A stretch of 64,000 bases of DNA from Desmodesmus armatus (taxonomy: Eukaryota; Chlorophyta; Chlorophyceae; Sphaeropleales; Scenedesmaceae). Below the pieces are notes generated by a model, which searched no databases, was not told the origin of the DNA, and saw only the letters and a program-made list of their open reading frames with translations. Numbering within the stretch: position 1 is the first letter of the stretch; every line of letters begins with the position of its first letter. The stretch covers positions 124,001-188,000 of the forward strand of contig VIIQ02000121.1 of NCBI GenBank assembly GCA_007449985.2, in the 5' to 3' direction. Both the position numbers and the translations under genes were made by a program. Below are positions 1-11,448 of this stretch, in pieces.

Positions 1-42
1 CCATGCCAGCTCATGTGCTTATGCTGCCCTTAGTCTAGGTGC

Positions 43-399
43 ATGCCGCAGGTTTTGCACATCCTTGTGCGCACGTTTGTCAGCCCAATCACTCACTGCG
101 CTGCAGATCGTCTTGCAGGCTGGGTATCGCTGGCCCCGTCTTCTATGCTGTCTGGCAGCTTTGACGAACTGCCTGCTGCTTGTGCTGTGGCTGTACTGTG
201 TGCAGACTATGAGAGCCCCTGGGAGGCGCCTAAGCCTGCTGCACCCAGCGTCAATCTGCTGGTGGGGTCAGCTGACTGTACTGGCGCTGCTGCGGCCTCT
301 AACCCTGCCTGCAAGTCCCTGCAGTCTGCGGCACCTACTGCTGTGCTGTCACAGCTCTTGGCGGTGCTTGTACTGTTGGTGGTGGTGTTGCTGGGCTGA
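43..399 (+). CDS. Possible 3' exon of an unrecognised surface protein (hydrophobic C-terminus)
   Basis: A 118-codon open frame ends at 399 with a strongly hydrophobic tail of about 19 residues rich in Leu and Val (ending LVLLVVVLLG). The tail follows a Ser/Ala/Pro-rich stretch with several cysteines. Such an end would suit the C-terminal signal of a GPI-anchored or tail-anchored surface protein. A possible 3' splice site (CCGCAG) lies at about 46-51, so this could be the last exon of a gene beginning left of the window. A second frame is also open over the same bases, no TGTAA motif follows closely, and I recognise no family. It may be chance. Confidence 0.25.
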   Translation: MPQVLHILVRTFVSPITHCAADRLAGWVSLAPSSMLSGSFDELPAACAVAVLCADYESPWEAPKPAAPSVNLLVGSADCTGAAAASNPACKSLQSAAPTAVLSQLLAVLVLLVVVLLG

Positions 400-1252
400 C
401 GCGTACTCTAGCTGAGTCCTGCGATTAGGTAGAGCTGGCAAACTACATAAGCAGCTGGTGATCATTGTAGGTATTGTTCCCCATGAATGTGGACAGAGAC
501 AAAAGTACAGGGCACGGCATGACATGCCGTTGGGATGGTTCTAAGTAGTGTGACATTGTGCATTGGCGTGTGGACTTGCTGTCCTTGCTGCGAGGCCTGC
601 CACTACACATGCACACATCCTCTCTGCTTAACACACCTAACTTCGGACTGTCTCAACTTTGGATGGTGGATGGATTGGCTGGATGCACACTCTGTGTCAA
701 CACCCCTCCCCACACACAGAGCCCAGGCAAGGTCGGCGCAACTCTCTTGGGGGGCCCCGGGGGGGAGGGGGGTCGGCTCCAAACACACCGACTGATCCTC
801 TCCTGCCCCAATGAGTTCTGGTGTCTTAACAAGTGCATCAAACGCCCTCAGTGTGGTTTACAGCATGGGGAACAATGTGGCCAGCTTGTTACAAGGCAAA
901 AACACATGTTGAGGTTTTTGACCACGATTACCTTGCTGGCGAACAAAACATGACTGCATTTCAATTGAACCTCTATCACTCGCAGTCATATCCTGGGACC
1001 AAGCCTATCCACACACTACCATTGCATCATCCGCGATCTGTATCGTCATTTCGGGTCGCGTCAACCACGGATGTCGAGCAGCGTTTGGAGCACCAAGAAT
1101 ACTTTTGAGTGATCCAAATCACGCTTCAGACTGCTCTTTGTCCGCCAGATCTTCAGTTCCGCACAGAGAGGCTCATACAGCTGTGTGGAAGTTGACACCG
1201 TCAAGTTCAATTGACAACATCAACGTGCCGTGTCCACTCAGACGGCGCAGAT

Positions 1253-2648
1253 ATGGTGTCACGGTCTGGAACAGTGTGGGCAAGCATACTTGCCTTTGCC
1301 TGCATCCTCTTTGTCCTGGGACTGCTGCTGTGGTGAGCACCTGCTGAGCACCTGCTGCGATGGAGGGGCCAGACCTACCCGGCACACTTTGAGCATACTG
1401 GCGGGCAATCCTCACGCCCGTCATACACATCATGATCATCTAGGCTAGGGGTGGAAGATTACCTGTTTCTCTGTTTCAACAGGTTCCCGTGCTGACATGC
1501 TGACCATCATTAAAGACATTCCACCCCCTTTCACCCGTGCTGTCAGCACATCACATTACTGTGCTGCCCTCTTCTGCTGCTGCTTCCTGCAGCATCCCCT
1601 TCGTGCTGGCGAGGCTGCGCGGCATGGATTCCAGATTGGACAGGTTGATGGACCGCATGGCTCGAGGCATGGGCGGGGACCCACCCTCCAACCTTAAGAG
1701 TGACAAGCAGCCTGCGACCAAGCAGTTGCTGCGCAGCTTAAAGTCCACAAAGTATGCAAAGCCTGACGATGTGGAGGCAGCTGCTGAGGGTGAGCACGGT
1801 TGTGTGGTGTCTTGCTGCTGCTTGGTGTGTGTGTACGCACTCGGCCTCCGGGGGATATGCGGACCCCCCCTCAGGAGGGTAGGTCCCATACCCCCCCCTC
1901 ATGGCAAAGATTCAGAGGGATAACTAGTACATACATATGTGGCCCTGCTGGCAAGAGGTGCCTCGGCAGCGCCTGCCACGCATTGGCGAATGTGCGCCTG
2001 CCATGCATTGCAAGCAGTGTTGCAGGTGCCATGCTTACTGCTTACAAGACCATGATAGTGGTGAAAATTGTGTGTCTGATGGCATGCTGCATGGTGTGTA
2101 TGGTCTTCACCGCAATGGGGTACCAAACATCTCAAGAACATCTCAACACTGCACATGTGTTTGTTGTCCGCTCTGCCCTTGTCTGCCGTCCTTGCGCAGA
2201 CTGCTGTGCGATCTGCTACTGTGAGTATGAGGCAGGTCAGTCCGTCATCAAGCTCAGCTGCAGCCACATGTTCCACAAGGACTGTATCCATGCCTGGCTC
2301 AAAGTGGACGCAGTATGCCCCATCTGCAAGAACAACCTGCTGCCGCATCGACCGGCCTGCCAGTGTCAACATTCCCAGCACGGCCGGTGCCAGTGTCAAC
2401 ACTCCCAGCACACCCCACCGCTAGCTGCACCAGCATCGACAACCTCAGCACCAGCCGCAGCACCAGCCCAGACACAAGCGGCCGTGGGCGCACCAGCGGC
2501 TGCAGTAGTGCAAGTGGGCGCCAGCAGCGCAGGAGCGGTAGCAGCAGCAGGGTGTGCATTGCCGGCTTCCCCTCGTGCGTTGCCGCCGGCATGGCAGCAG
2601 CACAGCCTGGGGTCACCTGTGCTGGGAGCAGCAGGCGTGAGCCCCTGA
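1253..2648 (+). CDS. Membrane-anchored RING-H2 finger protein (putative E3 ubiquitin ligase)
   Basis: Three exons (1253-1332, 1593-1789, 2200-2648) join in phase to give 241 residues. Residues about 8-30 form one hydrophobic segment (ASILAFACILFVLGLLL), a signal anchor directly after the start. A basic linker follows (RLDRLMDRMARGMGG). The RING-H2 finger has ligands C95, C98, C113, H115, H118, C121, C132 and C135, in the order C-x2-C, C-x-H-x2-H-x2-C, C-x2-C. This N-terminal membrane segment plus RING-H2 layout is that of ATL-type E3 ligases, which pass ubiquitin from an E2 to membrane-associated substrates. The tail is Ala/Pro/Gln-rich and holds two copies of a CQCQHSQH unit. A TGTAA motif lies at 3009-3013. 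The substrate is unknown, and the ATG could lie in an earlier exon. Confidence 0.75.
2354..2413 (+). repeat. Two-copy 30-bp tandem repeat in the RING gene
   Basis: Nearly identical 20-bp cores at 2361-2380 and 2391-2410, one base different, encode the duplicated CQCQHSQH unit just after the RING finger. The period of 30 bp keeps the reading frame. Confidence 0.8.
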
Positions 2649-5600
2649 TGTGCATGCAGCGGCAGCGGCAGGAGGGAAGACTGATCTTGGTGTCCTGGAG
2701 CAATCTGGTGTTCCTGCGTGTGACAGCACAGTGGTTTTCCAAGGGGCCCTTGTGCTGTTGCATTGTGTTGGCCAGTCAGCCTTTTTTGGAGAGCGGCACA
2801 GTGTGCGCCGGCTGGAAGTCATATGCAGACTGCTGTGCGAGTCTGCGAGTGCTGACACTTGACGAGTTGACGGGTTGGTGGTCACTTTCCATGTTGGGCA
2901 TCTGGGTATTGATTGTGGGTGCGCCAAGTGGTGCGTCAGCTTGTGCTGTGCGGTGCTTCCTGCCTGCAGCTTTGGGTTTTTTGCTTGCGGTCCATGGCTG
3001 GAGGTGTGTGTAACATGAGTGTGTCAGATTGTATTCCAAATTGTGTGCACCCTGTGTGTAGATCTGTCACTTGTGGTGTGGTGTCACTTGCTGCTTTCTG
3101 GCATTTTTGACTGTATTGTATGTGTGCAGCGGCTGAGAGTGTGGAGCAGAACCCCGCTGGGCGCTGCTTTGCACGACACACTGCTTTGCTGGTTGTACTT
3201 GCTTTTGCTGCCCATCGGGCTCGCGCCTGGCCCATCGGCATACCTCCTGCATGTGATTGCAGCGCGCTGTTGGCTGACTTGGCTGCCATTCAGTGGGCCT
3301 GTGCCTGCATGACCACTACCACCTCGAGAGCAGGCATGCACTTCACTTCACTACTTTGCAGGCATACCAGGCATGTAGCACATGCATGTCGTGGGCCCCA
3401 GATTCACTTGCTGACTGAGAAGTGAAGCAGTGTTTGGGAGCGGAAATGCAATCTTGTGTAGCCACCAGCTACTGCCACTTCAAGGCTGCAGCTGGCACTA
3501 TTGTTGCTAGGCACACCTGCCGTCACTTTGACATCGGGAGGCTTAATCTGCGGAGGAGGCTCACTTACCTGAGTAAACTTCACTGGTGTGGTTGCCAGCG
3601 GTGCAGTTTGACCCTGTGAGCAGCTCACGGGGGTGTCCTTGTCGGCGGTGGTGTTGAGCTGTTTTATCAACGGGCTGTGGTTGCTTCGTACGGTTTCAGC
3701 GGGAGGGAGGAAACCCAATCCAGTTGCTGTGGCTTTCGAGTGCCACACAGCTTGTTGCTGGCACACAGCTTGCATCACGAGCTGCGACATACAACAGGGA
3801 GCTCAAGGCGGTTGCACTGATTTTGGCAGGATTGAAGGGCTTGTTGCGTTTCGCGTGTTGCGCGTTGCCATTGGTGAGGTTGTGTGAGTGCCATCTCATG
3901 AACTGTGAGCATCATGTCATGACGGCCGAGTGCCCCCGTCCAAGAGTGATGCAGTGTAATGAGCTTGTTCTGCCCGTGAGGTGTGAGGTATGAGCTCTCT
4001 GCTGGCCTATGCGCATGCTCTTGCGAAGGCACAAGGGCGAGGTCAAGGCCGTTGCTGGGATGGCCTGTGCTTTGTTGATCATTTGTCCGGCAGCCAAAGC
4101 GGCAGCCAAAGTGAGGGCGCGTGCGTGGAATGAGGTTGTGGTTTTGGGTTGGGGTGCGTCACACCAGCCAGGCAGCCAGATGCTGCAGCCTGGCTGCTTG
4201 TTGATGTGTTTTGCAAGACGAATTTGTTGCCGGAAGCATGTTGTTGTGTGCCAAGAGTGCTTTCAGTTGGTGGTGTGTGAGGCGCAGTTGGCTGAGGGTG
4301 ATTCAGCAGCATCCAGCTTTGTTTGTTGGTGTGCACACCTGTGTCTTGTTGCTGTGCATAATCAGGGCCCTCCGGTGGTCCTCCATGGCATGTTGCCTGT
4401 TGTCCTGGCTTTGCGCTGAACACAGCGCGATGATGCATTAGTGCAGCAGGGCACTGCATGCTTTCCAACTGTCGCTGATGTGCATGTTCGACACATCACT
4501 TGGTGCTGCCATGAGTCATGGCAGCACCAATTGGCTGCTGCACCCCGCCCAGCTTGACCCAGTCGCATTGAGCTTGTTTTGTGCTGTGCATGGCCATCTG
4601 TTGCATGCGCAGAGCAGCACATTCCCTTGTCCCTCGCATGGAGTCGGTAGTAGCAAACGTCAACCGGTTGCTGCTGCCTGCAAGGCAGTAGGCTGCCAGC
4701 AGGGGTACCAGCTGCACCCTGTCCATGCTGCATGCTGAATAGGCAGTCCATGTCTACAGTGCTACTAGTACCGTGTGTAGGGCCAAGGCTGCGTGGCGCT
4801 TGTACTGTCGACCGAGCGTGTATCACATGTGCAGCAGGCCTCCAAGAAGGCCTGGCTGCAGAGAGTGATTTTGCTGCGCCCAACCCTTTGGCGTAGCTGT
4901 CTAGCCTGACAATCACAGTATGAGTTGTGCTCTGCTGGCTGTTTGAGTTGTGTTGGTTGGTTGTCATTCCAGTAGTAGGGCTGACGTGTCGGACATGGAT
5001 TTCTTCAGGCCTAGAAGCGTGTGTGTGCCACAGTTAAAAGCAGTGCCCTTTCAAAGCGCACATGCTGGGGTGGTTCACTGTGACGGTGAGTGGTGTCGTA
5101 AGGGTTGGCTGCGGTGTACTATATCGCACTCATGTTTGAGGTTGGTGCAAAATTGCGGTCAGCACACCGCTGCCTTCCTGTGTGCCTCATCTGTCGTGAG
5201 CTTGATTGTTTCAGGCAACTCTGAATGGGTTGCCTCTAGTACGCTATGCCTTCGGCCCTGGCATGCCCTGCACCAGACAAGTGTGCATGAGGAGGCTCTG
5301 CTTGGGTATCTGAGCACTACCTTGCAGCCGCATTTTGTTGAGTGTGCACAGCAACCTCATGCGGCTGCGCTTCACTCCTGCTGCAGAGGACATGTGACTG
5401 TGTACAGGTCAGTCTGTGTGACTTGCTTGCCTCCATCAAGACAATGATTCTCTTAGGCAGAGTAGGGGTTGGGGAAGTTGGGGATGGGTCGAGGCAAGTT
5501 GGGGCTGCATCTGGAGGTTTGGTGGGCTGCTTCAGCCACCACAAGGACAGGTGTAATAATAGGGTGCTGGCTATGACATGGGAGCGCTCAGACGTGCGCC

Positions 5601-5748
5601 TATCACCTTGGAAGTGTGGCACACATGTCCTTGCAAGTGAAGTATTGTAGAACCTGATGAATGCGCAACACAGGGCCTGCCTACACCACTGAGGTGCCAA
5701 ACTTCCATCAAGGCGCAAGCCAACTGCCACAGCAACTGCCTAAACCCT
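2649..5748. other. 3.1-kb spacer, no supported gene
   Basis: This holds the 3' UTR of the RING gene (TGTAA at 3009-3013) and then about 2.7 kb of T/G-rich sequence. Short open frames occur on both strands, but none has a recognisable motif or splice-consistent neighbours. Confidence 0.6.
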
Positions 5749-5765
5749 TTACATCGGCAGTTACA
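5749..5765 (-). terminator. TGTAA poly(A) motifs of the lipid phosphatase gene
   Basis: Two TGTAA motifs on the minus strand (5761-5765 and 5749-5753) lie 12-28 nt after the stop codon. TGTAA is the usual chlorophycean polyadenylation signal. Confidence 0.55.
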
Positions 5766-5776
5766 GGGATCAACTC

Positions 5777-8045
5777 TTAGGAGGCGAAGGTGGGTGCAGG
5801 CACAGATGGTGCCACAGCCCTGCCGTTGATGCTGTCTGTACCAGTTTCTAATTGCTGCCGGCTGCCTGACACACCATCTACTGCTGCGGCTGAGTCCTGC
5901 TGTTGCGCCTGCAAGAGCAGCTGCACACCTTCCTCACTGGCTGCATGCCGCAACTTCCCATGGGCTTGCTTCTTCTTTTGCTGCTGCTCCTTCCACCATC
6001 CAGTGATGATCTTGAACCCAAATGCTGCTGAGCCCATACACGTGATTGCGTATAGGATCCCTAGGCCTGTCCTTGACTGCTGTAGGGCTGGCAGGGCCCA
6101 TCCTGTACCTAGGTGGAACCATGCGGCGGCTGTGCTGGCACCTAGAGCTGCCCCTACTAGCACTTGGGGCCACGTATGAAAGCCCAGGAAGACACGCAGC
6201 CATGTCTGCACAGCAGCAAGCACAGATGATGGGGTGAGTGTGCAGGGCAGATCAAGCCTGGTTAAACAATCATGCTGCCTGTCATTTACCTAGGGCTGCA
6301 AGCACGGTGCTGGTGGCTTGCCAACTTCCGGACATCTGGAGGGGCTGCACAGCTTGCCAAGTGCTGACAGCTAAGCTGACCTTACATTACCAGGTATGAG
6401 ACAAGGATGGAGGATAAATTCCTAAAAGCCGACTGGCCACACTGCATTAGCTGGTAGAGATCCAATTGCTATGGGCCTTTGTTCCAGAGTGCCCACCTTG
6501 AAGACACCTAAGCAGACTGTTGCTGCAGCCAGCACGAGTGCCCCTGGATTGTTGTGGGTATGGTAACCCAATGACAGGGCTGCATACACAGACAGGAAGT
6601 TCAAACCTGCATGTGCATGACAGCAAACAAGCATCAGTGTGTTACGACTGGAAACAACACATCCAATGCAATGGCCATCTGAAAGTGCCTGCAGAAGCCC
6701 ACTTGTGCCTTTATAGGCTGGGCTAGATCACCAGGCCAGCTGCCAAGCAGGAACATGACCAGATACTGCCCACAGCCTCAAGTGCCAGACTGGCTCATGA
6801 GCTAGCCCGTGCAGCTGTCAGACAAGAACCAGGGAGCAGGCCGTGGCCGTCCCCACAGTCTGTGACTGTGCCAGGCATGTGTTCCTACCAAGATGCGGGT
6901 GCTCGTACCATGGCGGGGGGTGGGGGTGGGGGTGGGGCAGGAGTGGAAGGTGGGGGTCTCTTCCCGCCCCCCCCCCCCCCCCGCCCTCCTCGCTGTCTTT
7001 GGGGGGGGGGGGGGGGTAGGGTAGGGTGGCGGGGAGGGGGGAGGGTTGAGGAAGGGAGGAGGATGAAGCAGGAGGGTGGGGGGGGGGGGGCACTTGATGC
7101 AGCTGCATCACTCACTGTTTGCGTGTGATGAGGGCATCCCAGGGTCAGCCTTGGGTGCATTGTCTGGGCGCTGGTGGTTCAACACGCGCTTCAACACCTG
7201 CAGCAGTCATATGGCATGACACAGCAGAACAGGTCATCAAGCTTGGTGTCTCTGAGTTGCCCCATGCACCAACCATACGTGAAACAAGTAGTTGCAGCTG
7301 CCTTGTATCACATGTTCCCAAAGGAGCATGGCAAAAGTCCCAGAGTGTGTATATGCCTGCAAATGCAGTTTACCCCCTTTCTGTTCAAACACTTATCGAG
7401 TCAGCCAACTGTACTGCCGGCCGGCCAGCCAGCCAGCCATTGTACGTAGGTGGGTGGGTGTGCTTGGCGGGGTGTGTCTGTGGGTCTGCATCAACAGCCC
7501 TCACCTTGCAGAGAAATGAAGACAGCACGGCCCCCACAACGCACCAGGCGGCGTACTCATTATGCTGCCACAGCAGCACAGCAAGCACTGTTGCCGACAC
7601 AGTCCACTTTGTCTGCAGGGAGGCAGCAATAGGGCAGGGTGAGCAGGGTCAGTGAACAGCCTGGCAGCACTGACCATCAGACCAGCAACACAGACCACCA
7701 TGCTACACGCTAGCCACCATGCAACAGTTGGCCTGCGAGCTCAGTTAGCATCGCAACCTGATGTGCTGAGCCCCCCCCCCCTCCGCTACCCCCCACTTGG
7801 TCCCCCCCCCCCCCCCCCCCGCTTGGTCTGCCCCCTCCCCCCTCCCCCCCTCTTGCCCCCACCCACCCTTCCCTACCCCCCCCCCCCGCCAAAACTGAAT
7901 CCGCGAGCATTCACCTACCGATTCATTGATGAAACTGAGGGTCCTGATGTGCCAGGGCTGCTGGGACATAGGCTGGATGCTACTGCTGTCTGCTGCTTCA
8001 TCAGAGGACCACATGGGCGACAAAGGAGCGCTCTGCGCAAAGCAT
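5777..8045 (-). CDS. LPPE: Plastid-type lipid phosphate phosphatase (PAP2 family, LPP-epsilon-like)
   Basis: Exons 7919-8045 (5' end open), 7505-7612, 7116-7197, 6497-6606 and 5777-6205 join in phase. Starting at the ATG at 8014 gives 274 residues; an upstream transit-peptide exon was not found and is likely. Numbered from that ATG, PAP2 motif 1 is K71-x6-R78-P79, motif 2 is PSSH (90-93), and motif 3 is R136-x5-H142-x3-Q146. The last residue is Gln where soluble PAP2 enzymes have Asp, and plastid LPP-epsilon proteins share this Gln. Hydrophobic segments surround the motifs, and a Lys/Gln-rich hydrophilic tail ends the protein. The family dephosphorylates phosphatidic acid to diacylglycerol in plastid membranes for galactolipid and sulfolipid synthesis. 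The substrate here is inferred from the family. Confidence 0.8.
6914..7091. repeat. G-rich low-complexity tract with an internal C run
   Basis: This lies inside the LPPE-like intron between exons 7116-7197 and 6497-6606. The plus strand has many G runs of 5 to 16, and a C run sits near 6966-6981. It is similar in composition and order to the reverse complement of the tract at 7771-7890. Confidence 0.85.
7771..7890. repeat. C-rich low-complexity tract
   Basis: Long C runs on the plus strand lie within the LPPE-like intron between exons 7919-8045 and 7505-7612. The opposite strand reads as G runs broken by TAGGG and GGGTGG-like units, resembling 7001-7060. Confidence 0.85.
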
Positions 8046-8796
8046 CTGCAGTAATGACACCCCAAAGCGACCGATTGTGTGAATCTGCAGGATGGTTTGA
8101 GCAACTAGGCAGTACTCCTGCTTCCGTCCTCTGGCCACCCTCACCGTTTGTGAGTTCTGCTGCTGGTCCTGCTGATGTGCATACAAGGCTTCAGCTGAGC
8201 CGCATTGGCTGCAAAGTGCAGCAGCATATACTGATGGTCTAAAAGCCGTGTCGTTGAGGACGAAGTCGATTGGCAGTAGCAGACTCTGGATCGGCAGTAG
8301 CACTGAAGTGCTCAGGAGCAGGCGAAAGGATCAAGCTTGATACGAGTCACAGCAGCGTACATACAATAAATGGCCAAACGAGTCGCGGAGTAGACATTTC
8401 GGTTGAATGCAAATGCACAACAGGTACTGGTCATGCAATGGCGAAGTGGGAGTAGCTGATGCCAACTGCAACTGCACCTGTGCTAGCGCAAGTCAATCAC
8501 GCGCTGCAAGGCCTCTTAACCTTTCACCACAACCCGCTAACCGCGTCCATTGCTGCCAGTGCCCACCCACTGCCCCCAGTGCAGCGTGCACAGCCTGCTT
8601 CTGCCCCACCACCACCACCCTAGGACCATTTCCACACTGCCCTGGCTTACAGTGCAGGTGGTCCAATGGCCCGCACCAAGCACTAGCACGCGCTGCTCCC
8701 CCACCATGCACACCAATCATCTTCATGCACACCAAGGCAACCCACCCAACCAAGCACAACACTGTTACTTTTAACCTTAAATCAAGCACAACACTG
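8046..8796. other. Spacer between two minus-strand genes
   Basis: This should hold the missing first exon and promoter of the lipid phosphatase gene and the 3' UTR of the next gene (TGTAA on the minus strand at 8647-8651). I see no further gene. Confidence 0.5.
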
Positions 8797-11157
8797 TTAC
8801 CCTTTCAGCGCAGCCATGAGCTGCTTTGCCAATTCCTTTGCAGACGGCCGGTCAGACTCAAAAAACAAGGGCACAACAGGCAGCTGCCATATGGCGACAT
8901 TGGCAAACGGATGGTCACTGTCTAGCACCTGTCTGCTGCTGCCAGGTGGAGCCTCTTCCTTGCCGCTACTGGCAATGCTGTCAGCATCTCCGCCTACTGC
9001 TCCTGGACCTGCTGCAGCTTTCGCGCCGCTGGTGCTGCTGCTACCACTGCTGCTACCACTGCTGGTTGATGTGTTGCCAGGTGAAGCAGCCCTCTCTGCA
9101 GCGGCCACTCTGTCCAGCAGCTGCTGCAGGTCAGCCTTCAGCTTGATCAGCACCTGCGCATATGAACATACAGGCAACACAGCCCCACAGCAAGGGTTGA
9201 AGGAAGCTGAAGGGTTCAAGCTAGGTGTTGTCTATCCAATGTTGATGTGGTTTGGCCAGTATCATAGGCGTCTTTGCGGGAAGACCCGTCAGCATACTGA
9301 CAGCTGACAGTGGGTAGTGCAAACCCTGCTATTGCCACAAGCCCTTCTCAATGCGGCTGCAAATGCCCAAGCTGGAACCCTACCAGTACACCACACAGCA
9401 CATCACTGACTACATTACTTGTCACACTGCACCCCTAATAGCAACCATTGCCAGTCACCCCCTCACCTACTACATCACCTTGTCACCCTGCACCCCTACT
9501 AGCTTGCACCCCTTGCGCAGGCATGCTGGTCACTGGAACCCCCTTGGGTAATCACCGGCTCCATGACCTTCACCCTGCACTCCTACTAGCAACCCATGCT
9601 GGTCACACCCTCCTGTGTCTTCCAAATACATCCTGACTGTCTTGGTGATTTGATATGGCTGGTTGGTGAGTTGATATGGCTGATTGCAACTGATGCAATT
9701 AAATCAAATTAAAGTTACACCTATAGCTATGAAGCTCAAGAGCTCATGCCAGCCATTCACTGATATCAAGGAGATAGCAGAACAAACCAGAAGGAGCAAA
9801 ATCTGATGTGCCAACCCCTCACCTGCACCTGGCTCTGCACCTCTGGGTGGCTGTTGCCCAGCCCCAACCCCTTGAGCTCCCGCACAGCACCAGCCTGCTG
9901 CACCACGAGCTCCTCAGCAGCAGCAATCTGTTCTGCACTGGGTGGCGGCTCAGCTGCAGGCGCTGCATCACTGGCAGGGGCTGCTCCCGACAGCAGCTGC
10001 AATTGCAGCCGGTGACAGCAGCAGCAGCAGGAGCAGCGTATGACAGGCTCAGTCACAGATCGTAGTTGTCCACTGAGTTAGCAGGCTAAGGGTTGCACGA
10101 GGCAGCAGGCTGAGGTGTTGCAACCGGTGCCATGTGCAGTGCCACCAGCCTCTAAAGTGTCATAGCATGATGCTGGAAGCTTGAGGCCAGTGGGTTTGTG
10201 CGGCCAGTAAGTTTGTGTGCTTGCCACATTATGGACAGGCAGGCGCACGACTTTGCCAGTTGAACGGCTGCAGAAGCTGCCTGGGGCAGCACTTGCCGCC
10301 ATCTGAGAACTCTCTACCGGATGACATGACATCTGCACACCCCCAAAATATGCTCGGCCCTGGTGCACTGCATACCTCACTCCACTCAGCACACTCTGGT
10401 CATAACAAACACCTCAACACGCAAGGCTTCCGTCCCTTACCTGCTCCACCGTGAGGGGGAGGTCCACTGGAATGCAGTCAAAGGGTACTGCAACTAAGGG
10501 CCGCTCCTCAGGGCCCAGCCTGCGTGCCCCTGCTGCTGCTGCTAAGTTGAGGGTGGCCTCCACAGCCCAAGACAGGCTGCTGCTGCGCAGGGGGGCCAGA
10601 TCTACCACCACCACGTCTCTGCTGCTGCCTGTAGCGTCCTGCTCAATGAGGATGCAGGGCTGGCCCTTGGCATCACACCACTACTGCACCACATAGCCAC
10701 ACGACAGGGCGAGCCAGGACAGGACGGATCAGGGCAGGGCAGGAAAAGCGATGGTGGACGCGCACTAGGTTGGTCAAGCGTAGACGACGAATGCACCAGA
10801 TCACTCCATTGCGGGGCCACACCATGGTGCGGCGGGAAGGGGGGGGCTGAAGCTCACCTGTCGGTATATGTTGGGCAGCGGGTGTCCCTTCCTTCCCTTG
10901 CGGTAGCCAGTACCACGCACTTGCAGGTAGCCCTTTTTCTTTGCTGTCTCATAGACAGGCCGCTCATCACTGTTGAGCCTGTGAGGTATGTGAAAGCTGC
11001 CTGTCCCTCGTTTGCGCTTGACCCCCTCTCCTCTGCTAAGCCTGTCTACGTCGTCCATCTCTGGTCGCCAAGGACGAGCCATGGCTACCACATAGACGGC
11101 ACGTCTGCAGCTGGTGAAGCACCTGACCTGCCGGTAGGCTAGATGCGCTGCTGCCAT
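8797..11157 (-). CDS. Conserved protein of unknown function with a WHEP-like C-terminal region
   Basis: Exons 10858-11157, 10441-10680, 9823-9996 and 8797-9153 join in phase 0 at every junction and give 356 residues. The N-terminus (MAAAHLAYRQVRC...) is Arg/Ala-rich and free of acidic residues for over 30 residues, like an organelle transit peptide. Residues about 38-100 are basic, with PHRLN and RGTGYRKGRKG. Residues 101-180 form a hydrophobic/acidic domain containing VVVVDLAPLR. Residues about 195-260 (VVQQAGAVRELKG ... LIKLKADLQQLL) resemble the helix pair of WHEP-TRS domains, which bind tRNA or RNA in some aminoacyl-tRNA synthetases. A Ser/Gly linker and a conserved-looking end (FFESDRPSAKELAKQL) follow. 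No enzyme motif is visible. Its start lies 291 bp from a divergent methyltransferase gene. The WHEP call is by eye only. Confidence 0.65.
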
Positions 11158-11448
11158 GGTGCTTGGTTTGTGGTGGTGGCTGGTAGAGGTAGCAAGGGTT
11201 AGTGTGCCCAGCTTACACTGCCTCAGAAGCTGGTTGAGTGACTGTGGTGGTCGATATTGGAGCGCCAGCCAAGTGATTAGTAGAAATCGGGAAGACACTG
11301 TCCTCGTGTGTGGTGTGTGGCCAGCCTGGCAGCACTAGTTTGTTCAGGGACAGCGGCGACGTACGTTTGTGCCATTTACTGCAACATACCTTCGGTGTTC
11401 ACAGTTCTGCTCCTTGCAGCGTCGTAGCTGGCTGCAGTCAATGCAATC
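11158..11448. promoter_or_regulatory. Short bidirectional promoter interval
   Basis: These 291 bp separate two divergent start codons (11157 on minus, 11449 on plus), so both genes must share this interval for their promoters. I see no clear TATA box. Confidence 0.45.

Noticed and set aside
8001..8303. Minus-strand frame starting with a hydrophobic stretch as the signal or first exon of the lipid phosphatase
   Set aside because: It is in a different frame from the exon that splices correctly at 7919, and no donor links it in phase.
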